64,000 bases of DNA. Origin: Streptomyces sp. SAT1 (GTDB lineage: Bacteria > Actinomycetota > Actinomycetes > Streptomycetales > Streptomycetaceae). The stretch is taken from NCBI RefSeq assembly GCF_001654495.1, contig NZ_CP015849.1, positions 6,241,001 through 6,305,000 on the forward strand, given 5' to 3'. Positions 7,387-15,949 of this stretch are shown in pieces. A model generated the notes under the pieces. That model did not search any database, had not been told where the DNA came from, and worked only from the letters and a program-made list of their open reading frames with translations. The translations under genes were made by a program, and so were the position numbers. Numbering within the stretch: the stretch's first letter is position 1; every line of letters begins with the position of its first letter.

Positions 7387-7749
7387 ATGGCCACCCAGGC
7401 GACGGCACGACACGGCATCTCGTTCCTGCGGTTCGCGATCGCCGTGCAGACCCTGACCATCTTTCTGCAAGCGGTCTCCGCCGGACTGCTGCTGACCGCG
7501 TCCTACGGCGAGACGCTGCACAGCGTCGGCGCCCGGGTCATGTACGGGGCGTCGATGCTGTACGTGCTCGCGGCGATACTGGCCTGGAAGCCGGGCGGCG
7601 GCTCGACGCGGCCCATCTGGCAGGCGACCGGGTTCCTCGTCCTGGCCTCCGTCCAGGTCGTCCTCGGGATCGCGCACGTGCCGTCGGTCCATCTGCCCCT
7701 CGGCGTCGCGATGTTCGGGCTGAGCGTCCTGGCGCTGAGCAAGCGCTGA
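7387..7749 (+). CDS. Small four-helix membrane protein
   Basis: A 120-residue hydrophobic protein starts at ATG 7387 behind a run of six G and an A (ribosome site, nine bases away). Four membrane segments are apparent, near residues 12-33, 43-64, 75-95 and 97-115, joined by short loops with Arg and Lys at cytoplasmic ends. I do not recognise a function; similar small membrane proteins are widespread in Streptomyces. It is divergent from the ECF41 gene about 100 bases away, so it could be the sigma factor's target or share its promoter region. Confidence 0.7.
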   Translation: MATQATARHGISFLRFAIAVQTLTIFLQAVSAGLLLTASYGETLHSVGARVMYGASMLYVLAAILAWKPGGGSTRPIWQATGFLVLASVQVVLGIAHVPSVHLPLGVAMFGLSVLALSKR

Positions 7750-7778
7750 GCAGGCGCTGAGCAGGCGCCGAGCCGCTC

Positions 7779-8684
7779 TCAGAGCGCGCCCGCCGCGTCG
7801 ACGAGCCGGGCCAGGGCCGCGCCGAGCGCCTCCACGCCGGAGGCGTCGGCCGGGCCGCCCGGTTCGCTCATGTACACGTCCCGCCGGATCTCGATCATCA
7901 GCGCGGCGACCCGCCGATCGGTCCCGTAGTACCTCAGCGGTACGTACGTGCCCCGGAAGGGAGTGTCGATCCCGATCCCGCCGCCCCGACCGCCGAGGCC
8001 GTCCCGGCCGTCGAGGCCACCGCGATCGCCGCCGTTCCCGTCCGCCGCTCCCGGGGCGTCTCCCGGCTCCGCGAATTCCGCGAAGGCGCGCTCGGCCCGG
8101 CCCAGCAGTTCGGCGGACGTGTGGAAACCGTCGCTGCCCAGGCAGATCGCGGGCCGCGGACCGTCGCCGTGCAGTTCGTAGGGGAGCCGTGCGGTCGGGT
8201 ACGAGTGCACGTCGATGATCACCGCCCGGCCCACGGCCGCCAGCCGCTCGGCGACCGCGTCGGTCATGGCGGCGGCGTACGGCCGGAAGTACCGCTCGAC
8301 GAGCGGGCGTCCGTCGTACGCGTCCGGGCGCAGCGGCGCCCCGTGCGTGGTCCGCGTGTACACCGCGCCCATGCCGACCGACAGCATCTCCTCGCGTTCG
8401 TCGGGGAACCGCTCGGGGTCGGTCACCAGGCGCGAGAGCCGGTTCACGAACCGCCAGGGGCGCACGGCGCAGCGCGCCGCCGCGGCCGCCGCGATCTCCT
8501 CGGTGTGGGCGTCGGTGATGTGGTCCAGCTCGCGGGCGAGGGCCGCGTCGTCCAGCGTGATGCCGCGCCGTACGTCCGCCGGGACGACCCGTGAGGAGTG
8601 CGGGACGTGGAGGATGACGGGGGAGTCGGGCGCGCCGGGAAGGTACGCGAAGGAGGGCCGCGCCGACGTCTCGCTGCTGTGCAC
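7779..8684 (-). CDS. N-formylglutamate amidohydrolase family protein
   Basis: A 301-residue member of the N-formylglutamate amidohydrolase (HutG-like) family, which hydrolyses N-formyl-glutamate at the end of one histidine-degradation route or acts on related N-acyl substrates. Recognisable blocks are ILHVPHSSRVVP (about 24-35), NRLSRLVTDPERFPDE (about 80-95), VIIDVHSYP (about 154-162), ICLGSDGFHT (about 180) and the closing LMIEIRRDVYM (about 262-272). His, Asp and Glu metal ligands are in place. A Gly/Asp-rich insert of about 22 residues (about 213-234) is unlike the rest of the protein and looks like an expanded low-complexity loop. No other histidine-catabolism gene is nearby. Confidence 0.88.
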   Translation of the reverse strand: MHSSETSARPSFAYLPGAPDSPVILHVPHSSRVVPADVRRGITLDDAALARELDHITDAHTEEIAAAAAARCAVRPWRFVNRLSRLVTDPERFPDEREEMLSVGMGAVYTRTTHGAPLRPDAYDGRPLVERYFRPYAAAMTDAVAERLAAVGRAVIIDVHSYPTARLPYELHGDGPRPAICLGSDGFHTSAELLGRAERAFAEFAEPGDAPGAADGNGGDRGGLDGRDGLGGRGGGIGIDTPFRGTYVPLRYYGTDRRVAALMIEIRRDVYMSEPGGPADASGVEALGAALARLVDAAGAL

Positions 8685-8758
8685 TGCCGCCGCCTTCGCG
8701 TGTTCGCTCTCCCGTACGTCCGTGTGACCGGCCGTTCCCGCCTCCCGCCGTCAAGGAT

Positions 8759-8787
8759 CGTACGCCGTAAGGATCGTACGGCGTACG
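8759..8787. promoter_or_regulatory. 10-bp inverted repeat within two near-direct repeats, possible operator
   Basis: CGTACGCCGT and ACGGCGTACG form perfect 10-bp arms around a 9-base spacer. The same DNA can be read as two 16-base direct repeats of AAGGATCGTACGSCGT (from about 8753). It lies in the divergent region between the amidohydrolase (start 8684) and the protease, nearer the amidohydrolase promoter. Confidence 0.55.
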
Positions 8788-8940
8788 GACCGAGCCGGTG
8801 CCGCACCGCGGAGCCTGGACCCCGCGCACCGTCCTGAACCCCTCTCCCCGAGACACCTCCCCGCCGCAATCCGCATCCGCATCCGTACTTGGCATGGACC
8901 TGATCTATCCGCGCCGCTACCCTCTCCCGTGCACCACCTT

Positions 8941-8954
8941 TGAGAGCGCTCTCA
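8941..8954. promoter_or_regulatory. Palindrome TGAGAGCGCTCTCA (LacI/CebR-like operator)
   Basis: A perfect 14-bp palindrome lies 87 bases before the protease ATG. It differs only by A for G in each half from the known CebR box TGGGAGCGCTCCCA of Streptomyces. The identical 14-mer occurs at 41548-41561 upstream of the GH16 glucanase. Binding of a CebR-like LacI protein is inference. Confidence 0.7.
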
Positions 8955-9040
8955 CTCCCCGCATGCCCTTCCGCTCCACCCCCACCGTCACCGGGGCGGG
9001 TGCCCCGTCGTGACCGGAACGACGAAAGGCAGCAAGTCAC

Positions 9041-10204
9041 ATGAGACGCACGACAGTTCTGCGCGCCGCCCTGTCCGCGGCGCTCCTCCTGACGGTCGGC
9101 GCGGGTCTGGCCGGTGGTCAGGCGACCGCCGCCACCCCGTCGTCGGCCGGCTCGGGCGCGGCGGCCGACGCCCCCGCTTCCGCGGCCCTCGTCACCGCCC
9201 TCCAGCACGACCTGCATCTGACGAAGTCCCAGGCCACCGCACGGCTCGCCGCCGAGGCCACGGCGCGCACCGTCGAGCAGGCGGCACGCAAGGCCGCCGG
9301 ACCGGCGTACGGCGGCTCGTGGTTCGACGCGCGGCGCGACACGCTCGTGGTCGCCCTCACCGACGACACCCACCGCGCCGCCGTCGAGGCGACCGGCGCC
9401 CAGGTCACCCGTGTCCGCCACACCGAACAACAACTGGACGCCACAAAGGCGAAGTTGGACAAGCTCAAGGCACCCGAGGGCGTGAGCAGCTGGCACGTCG
9501 ATCCGCGCTCCAGCTCGGTCGCCGTCACCGTGGTCTCGTCGCACCGGGGCGACAACGATGTCAAGGTGTTCCTCGACCGGGCCCGCGCCGCCGGTCCCGT
9601 GACCGTGAGCGAGACCGCGCAGGCCCCGCGCACCCTGGCCGCCGGGACCGTGGGCGGCGACCCGTACTACACGGGCAACGTCCGCTGCTCCATCGGCTTC
9701 TCGGTGTACGGCGGCTTCGTCACCGCCGGGCACTGCGGGCATCCCAGCATGGGCGTCAACGGCTGGGACGGCTCGTACATCGGCACCTTCCAGGGCTCCT
9801 CGTTCCCCGACAACGACTACGCCTGGGTCAGCGTGGGCAGCGGCTGGTGGACCGTGCCGGTCGTCCTCGGCTGGGGCACCGTCTCCGACCAGCTGGTCCG
9901 CGGCTCGGCCGAGGCACCCATCGGCGCGTCGATCTGCCGCTCCGGCTCCACGTCGCACTGGCACTGCGGCACCGTCCTCGCCAAGAACGAGACCGTCAAC
10001 TACAGCGAGGGCGCCGTCCATCAGATGACCAAGACCAACGTCTGCGCCGAACCGGGCGACTCCGGCGGCTCGTTCATCAGCGGCGACCAGGCCCAGGGTG
10101 TCACCTCCGGCGGCTGGGGCAACTGCAGCTCGGGCGGCGAGACCTGGTACCAGCCGGTCAACGAGATCCTCGGGCGGTACGGGCTGACGCTGCACACGGC
10201 GTGA
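9041..10204 (+). CDS. Secreted streptogrisin-type serine protease (S1, alpha-lytic family)
   Basis: A 387-residue preproprotease. A signal peptide covers about residues 1-31 (MRRTTVLRAALSAALLLTVG... ATA). An alpha-lytic propeptide follows to about residue 200 (the chaperone-like segment with HxxTKSQATARLAAE). The mature chymotrypsin-fold domain starts near AGTVGGDPYY. The catalytic triad is visible as His231 (TAGHC), Asp259 (DNDYAWV) and Ser341 (GDSGGS). Cys pairs 216/232, 299/309 and 335/362 fit the three streptogrisin disulfides. The ribosome site GAAAGG is about ten bases before the ATG. A LacI-type palindrome lies upstream, suggesting control linked to carbon supply. A strong terminator follows 60 bases downstream, so it is monocistronic. 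Confidence 0.95.
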   Translation: MRRTTVLRAALSAALLLTVGAGLAGGQATAATPSSAGSGAAADAPASAALVTALQHDLHLTKSQATARLAAEATARTVEQAARKAAGPAYGGSWFDARRDTLVVALTDDTHRAAVEATGAQVTRVRHTEQQLDATKAKLDKLKAPEGVSSWHVDPRSSSVAVTVVSSHRGDNDVKVFLDRARAAGPVTVSETAQAPRTLAAGTVGGDPYYTGNVRCSIGFSVYGGFVTAGHCGHPSMGVNGWDGSYIGTFQGSSFPDNDYAWVSVGSGWWTVPVVLGWGTVSDQLVRGSAEAPIGASICRSGSTSHWHCGTVLAKNETVNYSEGAVHQMTKTNVCAEPGDSGGSFISGDQAQGVTSGGWGNCSSGGETWYQPVNEILGRYGLTLHTA

Positions 10205-10263
10205 GGCGCTGCCACCCCGTCCGGCCGGGCGCCCGCGCGCCGCGGGACATGACATGACGTGTG

Positions 10264-10298
10264 GTGCCGTACCGGCCGTACTCCGGCCGGTACGGCAC
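10264..10298. terminator. Strong hairpin terminator after the protease
   Basis: GTGCCGTACCGGCC and GGCCGGTACGGCAC form perfect 14-bp arms around a 7-base loop, with no clear T-run, as is normal in Streptomyces. Confidence 0.85.
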
Positions 10299-10380
10299 TG
10301 TGCCGGGTGTGGTCGCGCACGGCCGCGACCTGGGCGGGGGGCCAGAAGGGGCCTTTCCGAGGACCTGCTGCGCGGATGGA

Positions 10381-10581
10381 CGCAGCATCGCCGCACTCGG
10401 ACTCAGTATCACCGAGGGCGCCGCGCTCGCCAGGGTGCTCGGGCTGCGCGACGCGGCCGGCCTCGACGGCGGCGGCTCGACCACGACGGCCGTCGGCGGC
10501 GCCGTGCTCGACGATCCGTCCGACGCCGCCGGCGAACGCCCGGTGGATGACGCCCTGTTGATCCTGCCGCGCCGGGACTGA
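10381..10581 (+). pseudogene. C-terminal remnant of a phosphodiester glycosidase (NAGPA-type) protein
   Basis: About 66 codons resemble the end of the phosphodiester glycosidase domain: RSIAALGLSITEGAALARVLGLRDAAGLDGGGSTTTAVGG, with the hallmark LDGGGSTT, then DPSDAAGERPVDDALLIL and a stop. Everything before this (normally 300 or more residues with a signal peptide) is missing; the preceding DNA is the protease terminator. The product class is normally secreted and cleaves phosphodiester-linked sugars. There is no start codon in a credible position, so the fragment is dead. Confidence 0.7.
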
Positions 10582-10651
10582 CCCCGCCCGGATCCGGTCG
10601 GCCGGACGCGGAAAATGCCATGCCCCGTGTCCCGGCCTTGCCTAGACTCCG

Positions 10652-10740
10652 TCACGCCGCACAACGCGGCGCACCGCACCGCACCGCACAACGCGGCGCA
10701 CCGCACACAGCGCACCGCGCGACACACTGCGCACCGCGCC
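10652..10740. repeat. CG-rich repeat region
   Basis: Two copies of an about 22-base unit (CGCACAACGCGGCGCACCGC core) are followed by degenerate CGCACCG units. They lie just upstream of the small ORF and the EF-G paralogue. Purine/pyrimidine alternation is strong, and slippage is the likely origin. Confidence 0.65.
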
Positions 10741-10756
10741 GCACCGAGGGGAGCCG

Positions 10757-10879
10757 ATGATGCGTGACCGTACCGCTGTCGTCGTCGTTCCCCCGTCCCG
10801 GTCCCAGGTGATCCTGGTGTCCCGGGGTCTCCGGTACCCGCTGCGCGGCCGGTACCGGATGCCCGTCACCAGGATCTGA
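10757..10879 (+). CDS. Small ORF (40 codons) upstream of the EF-G paralogue
   Basis: A 40-residue ORF begins with two consecutive ATG codons behind an excellent ribosome site (GAGGGGAGC). It encodes a basic, Val/Arg-rich peptide (MMRDRTAVVVVPPSRSQV... RYRMPVTRI). It starts about 240 bases before the EF-G paralogue and in the same direction, so it could be a leader peptide or an independent small protein. Eight Arg and one Lys against a single Asp make it strongly basic. I do not recognise it; translation is inferred only from the ribosome site and the clean frame. Confidence 0.4.
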   Translation: MMRDRTAVVVVPPSRSQVILVSRGLRYPLRGRYRMPVTRI

Positions 10880-10998
10880 CCGCTCCCGCTCCAGCGCCCC
10901 CCGTCCCGGCCGTCCGCCGGTGCGGGGTGGCCGCCGGGAGTGTCCTCGTGCGGGAATCGCGCCGCCCTTCTCCGGATCATCCCGAAAGGCCATGGGCC

Positions 10999-13089
10999 GT
11001 GCGCAGCACCGAGAACCCTCTCACGACCGTCCGCAACATCGGCATCCTTGCCCACGTCGACGCGGGCAAGACCACCGTCACCGAGCGGATCCTGTACGCC
11101 GCCGGCGCCACCCACAGGCGGGGCGAGGTGCACGACGGCACCACCGTCACCGACTTCGACCCGCAGGAGCGCGAGCGGGGCATCACCATCTCCTCGGCCG
11201 CGGTGAGCTGCGCGTGGCGGGGGCACCGGTTCAATCTGATCGACACCCCCGGGCACGTCGACTTCGCCGACGAGGTGGAGCGCTCGCTGCGGGTGCTGGA
11301 CGGGGCCGTCGCGGTGTTCGACGCCGTCGCCGGGGTGGAGCCGCAGAGCGAGTCCGTGTGGCGGCAGGCGGACCGGCACGGGGTGCCGCGGATCGCGTTC
11401 GTGAACAAGATGGACCGGGCCGGCGCCGACCTCGACGCGGCCGTGGCCTCCCTGCGCGAGCGGCTGCACCCGGCCCCGCTGGTCGTGCAGTCGCCCATCG
11501 GCTCGGAGGGCGGGTTCCGCGGTGTCGTGGACCTGGTGCGCATGCGCGCCCTCGTCTGGGACGACGACGGTGTCCCGCTCGACGCCGTACCTGTCCCGGA
11601 GCCGCTGCGCGCGGCGGCCGAGGCCCGGCGCCGGGTCCTGGAGGAGGCGGTGGCCGAGCTCCATCCCGCCGCGCTGGAGGAGTTCTGCGCCCGGGACACG
11701 CTGAGCGTGTCCACCCTCACGGCCGCGCTGCGCGAGCTGACCCGTACCGGCGACGGCGTCGTCGTGCTGTGCGGCTCCGCCTACCGCAACCGGGGGATCG
11801 AGCCCCTGCTCGACGCCGTCGCCGCCTGTCTGCCCTCGCCGCTCGACGTCCCCGCCGTACGGGGCGCGTACGACGGCGCGGAGCAGGAGCGGTCGGCCGA
11901 CCCGGAAGCTCCGTTCGCCGCGCTCGCCTTCAAGGTGACCGCCACCCCGAGCGGCCGGCTGACCTGGCTGCGGGTCTATTCGGGCACTCTGGAGAAGGGA
12001 ACCGCCGTGTGGGACGCCACCGCGCGCCGCACCGAACGCGTCGGACGGATCCTGCGGATGCGGGCCGACCGGCAGACGCCGCTCGACCGGGCGTCCGCGG
12101 GCGACATCGTCGCCGTGACCGGGCTGAAGGGCGCCCGCGCCGGTACCACCCTGTGCCGTCCGGACGCGCCGCTCCTGCTCGAACCGCCCGGCACCGCCGA
12201 GCCCGTGGTCTCGGTGGCCGTCGAGGCGTGCCGGAGCACCGACACCGACCGGCTGGCCGCGGCGCTCGCCCGGCTCACCGAGGAGGATCCCTCGCTGGTC
12301 GTGCGCGGTGACCCCGAGACCGGCCAGCGAGTGCTGTCGGGCCGGGGCGAACTGCACCTGGAGGTGGCGGCGGAGCGGCTGCGCCGGACGTACGGCGTCG
12401 AGGTCCGCACCGGACGGCCGCGGGTGGCGCTGCGGGAGACCGTGGTGCGGGGCGTGACGGGAGCGGTGTTCCGGCACGTCAAACAGGACGGCGGCGCCGG
12501 GCAGTTCGCGCACGTGGTGCTGGACGTCGAGCCGGCCGGCGGCGAGGGCGGCGAGAACGGCCCGGGTGCCGGGGACTTCGCCTTCCGGTCCGCCGTGATC
12601 GGGGGGCGCGTACCGCAGGAGTACGTCCGCGCGGTCGAGGCCGGATGCCGTGACGCCCTGACCCAAGGGCCCCTGGGCGGACACCCGGTGACCGGGCTGC
12701 GGGTCACGCTGACCGACGGCGCCACACATGTGAAGGACTCCTCGGAGGCGGCCTTCCGCACGGCGGGGCGGCTCGGTCTGCGGGAGGCGCTGCGGGCGTG
12801 CGGGATGCGGCTGCTGGAGCCGGTCGCCGCGGTGACGGTGACCGTTCCGGAGGAGGCCGTGGGCGGGGTGCTGGGCGATCTGGCCGCACGGCGCGGACGG
12901 GTGTCCGGGCAGACCGTGCGCGCGGGGACGGCGGTGGTCACCGCCGTCGTGCCGCTGGCCGAGCTGTTCGGGTACGCGACCCGGCTGCGCGGCCGTACCC
13001 GGGGCCGGGGACCTTCACCACCCGGCCCGCCGGGTACGCCCCCGCCCCGGGCACCGCCACGCCCGCTTCCGCGACTGTGTGAGGGCTGA
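10999..13089 (+). CDS. Elongation factor G paralogue, 3' end frameshifted
   Basis: A translational GTPase of about 690 residues. The start is GTG 10999 (MRSTENPLTTVRNIGILAHVDAGKTT), which gives the standard EF-G N-terminus; AAAGG lies ten bases upstream. G1 (AHVDAGKTT), G2 (RERGITI), G3 (DTPGHVDF) and G4 (NKMD) are all present, followed by EF-G domains II-V. The gene is a second copy, not the str-operon fusA: no ribosomal protein genes flank it. The last 30 or so codons are wrong for the family. After GYATRLRGRTRGRG the expected TFTTRPAGYAPAP appears only in the +1 frame, which stops at 13080-13082. One G appears to be missing in the G-run at about 13007-13010. As read, the protein ends in a Pro-rich tail to 13089. 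This is either a true mutation or a sequencing error. Confidence 0.9.
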   Translation: MRSTENPLTTVRNIGILAHVDAGKTTVTERILYAAGATHRRGEVHDGTTVTDFDPQERERGITISSAAVSCAWRGHRFNLIDTPGHVDFADEVERSLRVLDGAVAVFDAVAGVEPQSESVWRQADRHGVPRIAFVNKMDRAGADLDAAVASLRERLHPAPLVVQSPIGSEGGFRGVVDLVRMRALVWDDDGVPLDAVPVPEPLRAAAEARRRVLEEAVAELHPAALEEFCARDTLSVSTLTAALRELTRTGDGVVVLCGSAYRNRGIEPLLDAVAACLPSPLDVPAVRGAYDGAEQERSADPEAPFAALAFKVTATPSGRLTWLRVYSGTLEKGTAVWDATARRTERVGRILRMRADRQTPLDRASAGDIVAVTGLKGARAGTTLCRPDAPLLLEPPGTAEPVVSVAVEACRSTDTDRLAAALARLTEEDPSLVVRGDPETGQRVLSGRGELHLEVAAERLRRTYGVEVRTGRPRVALRETVVRGVTGAVFRHVKQDGGAGQFAHVVLDVEPAGGEGGENGPGAGDFAFRSAVIGGRVPQEYVRAVEAGCRDALTQGPLGGHPVTGLRVTLTDGATHVKDSSEAAFRTAGRLGLREALRACGMRLLEPVAAVTVTVPEEAVGGVLGDLAARRGRVSGQTVRAGTAVVTAVVPLAELFGYATRLRGRTRGRGPSPPGPPGTPPPRAPPRPLPRLCEG

Positions 13090-13117
13090 GGGGGTTGAGG
13101 GCTGAGCGTTAAGGGTT

Positions 13118-13165
13118 GAGGGCCGGCTCACCGGGCGCCTTACGGCGGCCGGTGAGCCGGCCCTC
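13118..13165. terminator. Very stable hairpin terminator after the EF-G paralogue
   Basis: GAGGGCCGGCTCACCGG and CCGGTGAGCCGGCCCTC form perfect 17-bp arms around a 14-base loop. The preceding 30 bases contain GGGTTGA/GGGCTGA repeats. Confidence 0.9.
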
Positions 13166-13519
13166 ACCGTCACCACCCCCTTCCACCCGGCCCACCCGGC
13201 CGGGCGGAAGGGGACAGAGAGGCGCGCGCCACCAGACCCGCGGCCCCGCCCCGCCCCGCCCCCGCTTCAGGAAGTGAACACCCGCCGCGAACGCCCCCTT
13301 CTCCCCACTTCCCGGCGGGAGTTGACCACACCCCCACCGCACGCCGTACGTCCGCCTTTCGAGAGGCCGCCGATATCCAACCGTTGTACTGACCCCGTAC
13401 GCCCTCGCGCCGCAGGTCAGCCGGGTGGGCCGGGCTCCTGCCCCCGGGTGCGCCGGTCCGCACCGGCCCCGCCTGCCGATCCACTGCTGCCGGATCCCTT
13501 GACGAACCTTTCCGGGAGG
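13166..13519. other. Intergenic region, no gene seen
   Basis: About 350 bases between the EF-G terminator and the sugar-transporter promoter. It is C-rich on the plus strand. I find no frame with a ribosome site and no recognisable protein. Confidence 0.6.
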
Positions 13520-13520
13520 G

Positions 13521-13542
13521 TTTAACTCACGTCCTAAATTAA
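13521..13542. promoter_or_regulatory. AT-rich element upstream of the sugar ABC operon
   Basis: TTTAACTCACGTCCTAAATT followed by AA is the only AT-rich stretch in about 500 bases and has inverted TTTA/TAAA ends. It lies about 80 bases before the binding-protein ATG. It probably contains the promoter and a regulator site. No CebR palindrome is present here, so a different regulator is expected. Confidence 0.45.
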
Positions 13543-13619
13543 GCCCTGAGGTAGTCGTTCGGAAGTCGAACGGAGGACGCCCTCGGGCCTCGACTCCCGG
13601 AAAGGGACACCCAGGAGCC

Positions 13620-14936
13620 ATGCGCAGCATCCGAGCCGCGGCCGTAGGCGCCGTCACCCTGTCTCTCGCCCTTGCCGCCTCGGCCTGCGGAGGCGGTTCG
13701 TCGACGGGCGGCGGGTCCAACGACTCGCCCAAGACGCTGACGTACTGGGCCTCCAACCAGGGCGCCAGCATCGAGGTCGACAAGAAGGTCCTCCAGCCCG
13801 AACTCGACAAGTTCGAGAAGCAGACGGGCATCAAGGTGAAACTGGAGGTCGTGCCCTGGTCGGACCTGCTGAACCGGATCCTGACCGCGACCACCTCCGG
13901 GCAGGGGCCCGACGTCCTCAACATCGGCAACACCTGGAGCGCCTCCCTCCAGGCGACCGGCGCGCTGCTGCCGTGGGACGACACGAACTTCGCCAAGATC
14001 GGCGGCAAGGACCGCTTCGTCGACTCCGCGCTCGGCTCGACCGGCGTCCAGGGCAAGGACCCGGCGGCCGTACCGCTGTACTCGCTGGCCTACGCCCTCT
14101 ACTACAACAAGCAGATCTTCGCCGACGCCGGTATCGCCAAGCCGCCCGCCACCTGGGACGAACTGGTCGCCGACGGACAGAAGATCCAGGCCAGGGGCAA
14201 GCAGGTGCTCGGCGCCGAGGGCTCCAACGTGTCGGAGAACATCCACCACGTCTTCGTCCTCGCCAAGCAGCACGGCGCCGACTTCTTCACCGCCGACGGC
14301 AAGCCCGACTTCACCAGCGACGGAGTCGTCGCGGCCGTCAAGCAGTACGTCGACCTGATGGCGAAGGACAAGGCCATCCCGCCCGGCGACGCCGAGTACG
14401 CGCAGAACCAGTCGGTCAGCGACTTCGCCAAGGGCCGGACCGCCATGCTGCTGTGGCAGACGGCCTCCGCCAACCTCAAGTCCCAGGGGATGAGCGAGGA
14501 CGCCTACGGGGTCGCGCCCGTGCCCGTGCGGTCCGGCACCCCGGGCACCGGCACCCAGGTCAACTCGATGGTCGCCGGCATCAACGTCGCCGTCTTCAAG
14601 AACACCCACAACCTCGACGGCGCCGCGCAGTTCGTGAAGTTCCTGACCGGCGACGAGGAGCAGAAGATCCTCAACAAGGCGTACAGCTCCATCCCGCCGG
14701 TCAAGTCGGCCCAGTCGGACCCGGCGTTCAGCACCACGGCCAACGCGGTGCTGAAGAACACCCTCGCCACCAGCGCCGCCGCGCTGCCCCAGGTGGCCGC
14801 CGAGTCCCAGTTCGAGACGACGGTCGGCACGGCCGTCAAGGAGCTGTTCGCCGACGCGGCGGCCGGCCGCGCGGTGACCACCGACTCGGTGAAGGCCAAG
14901 CTCCGGAAGGCCCAGCAGCAGATGCCGGCGAAGTGA
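13620..14936 (+). CDS. Sugar ABC transporter substrate-binding lipoprotein
   Basis: A 438-residue CUT1-type (family 1) solute-binding lipoprotein. Residues 1-23 form a lipoprotein signal ending in the lipobox LAASAC, followed by a Gly/Ser linker. The mature body begins KTLTYWASNQGAS and shows the usual pattern of this family (DVLNIGNTWSASL, PLYSLAYALYYNKQIFADAGI, PATWDELVADGQKI, VNSMVAGINVAVFKN). It captures an oligosaccharide and delivers it to the two permeases encoded downstream. The neighbouring GH1 enzyme suggests a beta-glucoside or beta-linked disaccharide ligand. CAGGAG precedes the ATG. The ATPase is missing, as is normal for Streptomyces CUT1 systems that share MsiK. Confidence 0.92.
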   Translation: MRSIRAAAVGAVTLSLALAASACGGGSSTGGGSNDSPKTLTYWASNQGASIEVDKKVLQPELDKFEKQTGIKVKLEVVPWSDLLNRILTATTSGQGPDVLNIGNTWSASLQATGALLPWDDTNFAKIGGKDRFVDSALGSTGVQGKDPAAVPLYSLAYALYYNKQIFADAGIAKPPATWDELVADGQKIQARGKQVLGAEGSNVSENIHHVFVLAKQHGADFFTADGKPDFTSDGVVAAVKQYVDLMAKDKAIPPGDAEYAQNQSVSDFAKGRTAMLLWQTASANLKSQGMSEDAYGVAPVPVRSGTPGTGTQVNSMVAGINVAVFKNTHNLDGAAQFVKFLTGDEEQKILNKAYSSIPPVKSAQSDPAFSTTANAVLKNTLATSAAALPQVAAESQFETTVGTAVKELFADAAAGRAVTTDSVKAKLRKAQQQMPAK

Positions 14937-14941
14937 GCACG

Positions 14942-15949
14942 ATGACCACGACCACCGTCTCCGGCGACCCGGGCGCGCCCACCGCCGCGCCCGGGAAGTC
15001 CCCCGGCGCGGCGGCGCCCGGCCCGCGCCGCCGCGCCGGGTGGATCCGCCGGGTCTCCCTGCCCTATCTGCTCCTGCTGCCCGCGCTCGTCCTCGAACTC
15101 CTGGTCCACCTGGTGCCGATGGTCATCGGCATCGTCATGAGCTTCAAACAGCTCACCCAGTTCTACATCCGCGACTGGGGCACCGCCCCCTGGTCCGGCT
15201 TCGACAACTACAAGGTGTCGGTGGACTTCGACGCCCCCATCGGCGAGGCGCTGCTCCACTCCTTCGCCGTCACCGTCGGCTTCACCCTGCTCTCGGTCGG
15301 CCTGTGCTGGCTGATCGGCACCGCCGCCGCGATCTGCATGCAGGACAGCTTCCGCGGCCGCGGCCTGCTGCGCGCGCTGTTCCTGGTGCCGTACGCGCTG
15401 CCGGTCTACGCGGCCGTCATCACCTGGGTGTTCATGTTCCAGCACGACAACGGCCTGGTGAACCATGTCCTGCACGACCAGCTGCACCTGACCGACAAGC
15501 CGTCCTTCTGGCTCATCGGCGACAACAGCTTCGTCGCCCTGCTGGTCGTGTCGGTGTGGAAGGGCTGGCCGTTCGCCTTCCTCATCGTCATGGCCGGACT
15601 CCAGAACATCCCCAAGGAGCTGTACGAGGCGGCGGCGCTGGACGGCGCGGGCCAGTGGCAGCAACTGCGCCGGATCACCCTGCCCTCGCTGCGCCCGGTC
15701 AACCAGGTTCTGGTGCTGGTGCTGTTCCTGTGGACGTTCAACGACTTCAACACGCCGTACGTGCTGTTCGGGCGGGCCGCGCCCGAGGCGGCCGACCTCA
15801 TCTCGGTCCACATCTACCAGGCGTCCTTCGTCAGCTGGGACTTCGGCACCGGCTCGGCCATGTCCGTACTGCTGCTGCTCTTCCTGCTGGTCGTCACCGG
15901 CACCTATCTGGCGATCACCTCACGCGGACGGAAGGCGGCCGATGTCTGA
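14942..15949 (+). CDS. Sugar ABC transporter permease (MalF-type)
   Basis: About 335 residues, with an Ala/Pro/Arg-rich cytoplasmic N-terminus of about 40 residues followed by six membrane segments of the MalF/CebF class. The EAA loop that docks the ATPase is EAAALDGAGQWQQLRRITLP near residue 235. An in-frame GTG at 14933 overlaps the binding-protein stop (GTGA) and would add three residues, so coupled initiation there is equally possible. It works with the next gene as the heterodimeric channel of a CUT1 importer. The ATPase must be supplied from elsewhere. Confidence 0.9.
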   Translation: MTTTTVSGDPGAPTAAPGKSPGAAAPGPRRRAGWIRRVSLPYLLLLPALVLELLVHLVPMVIGIVMSFKQLTQFYIRDWGTAPWSGFDNYKVSVDFDAPIGEALLHSFAVTVGFTLLSVGLCWLIGTAAAICMQDSFRGRGLLRALFLVPYALPVYAAVITWVFMFQHDNGLVNHVLHDQLHLTDKPSFWLIGDNSFVALLVVSVWKGWPFAFLIVMAGLQNIPKELYEAAALDGAGQWQQLRRITLPSLRPVNQVLVLVLFLWTFNDFNTPYVLFGRAAPEAADLISVHIYQASFVSWDFGTGSAMSVLLLLFLLVVTGTYLAITSRGRKAADV

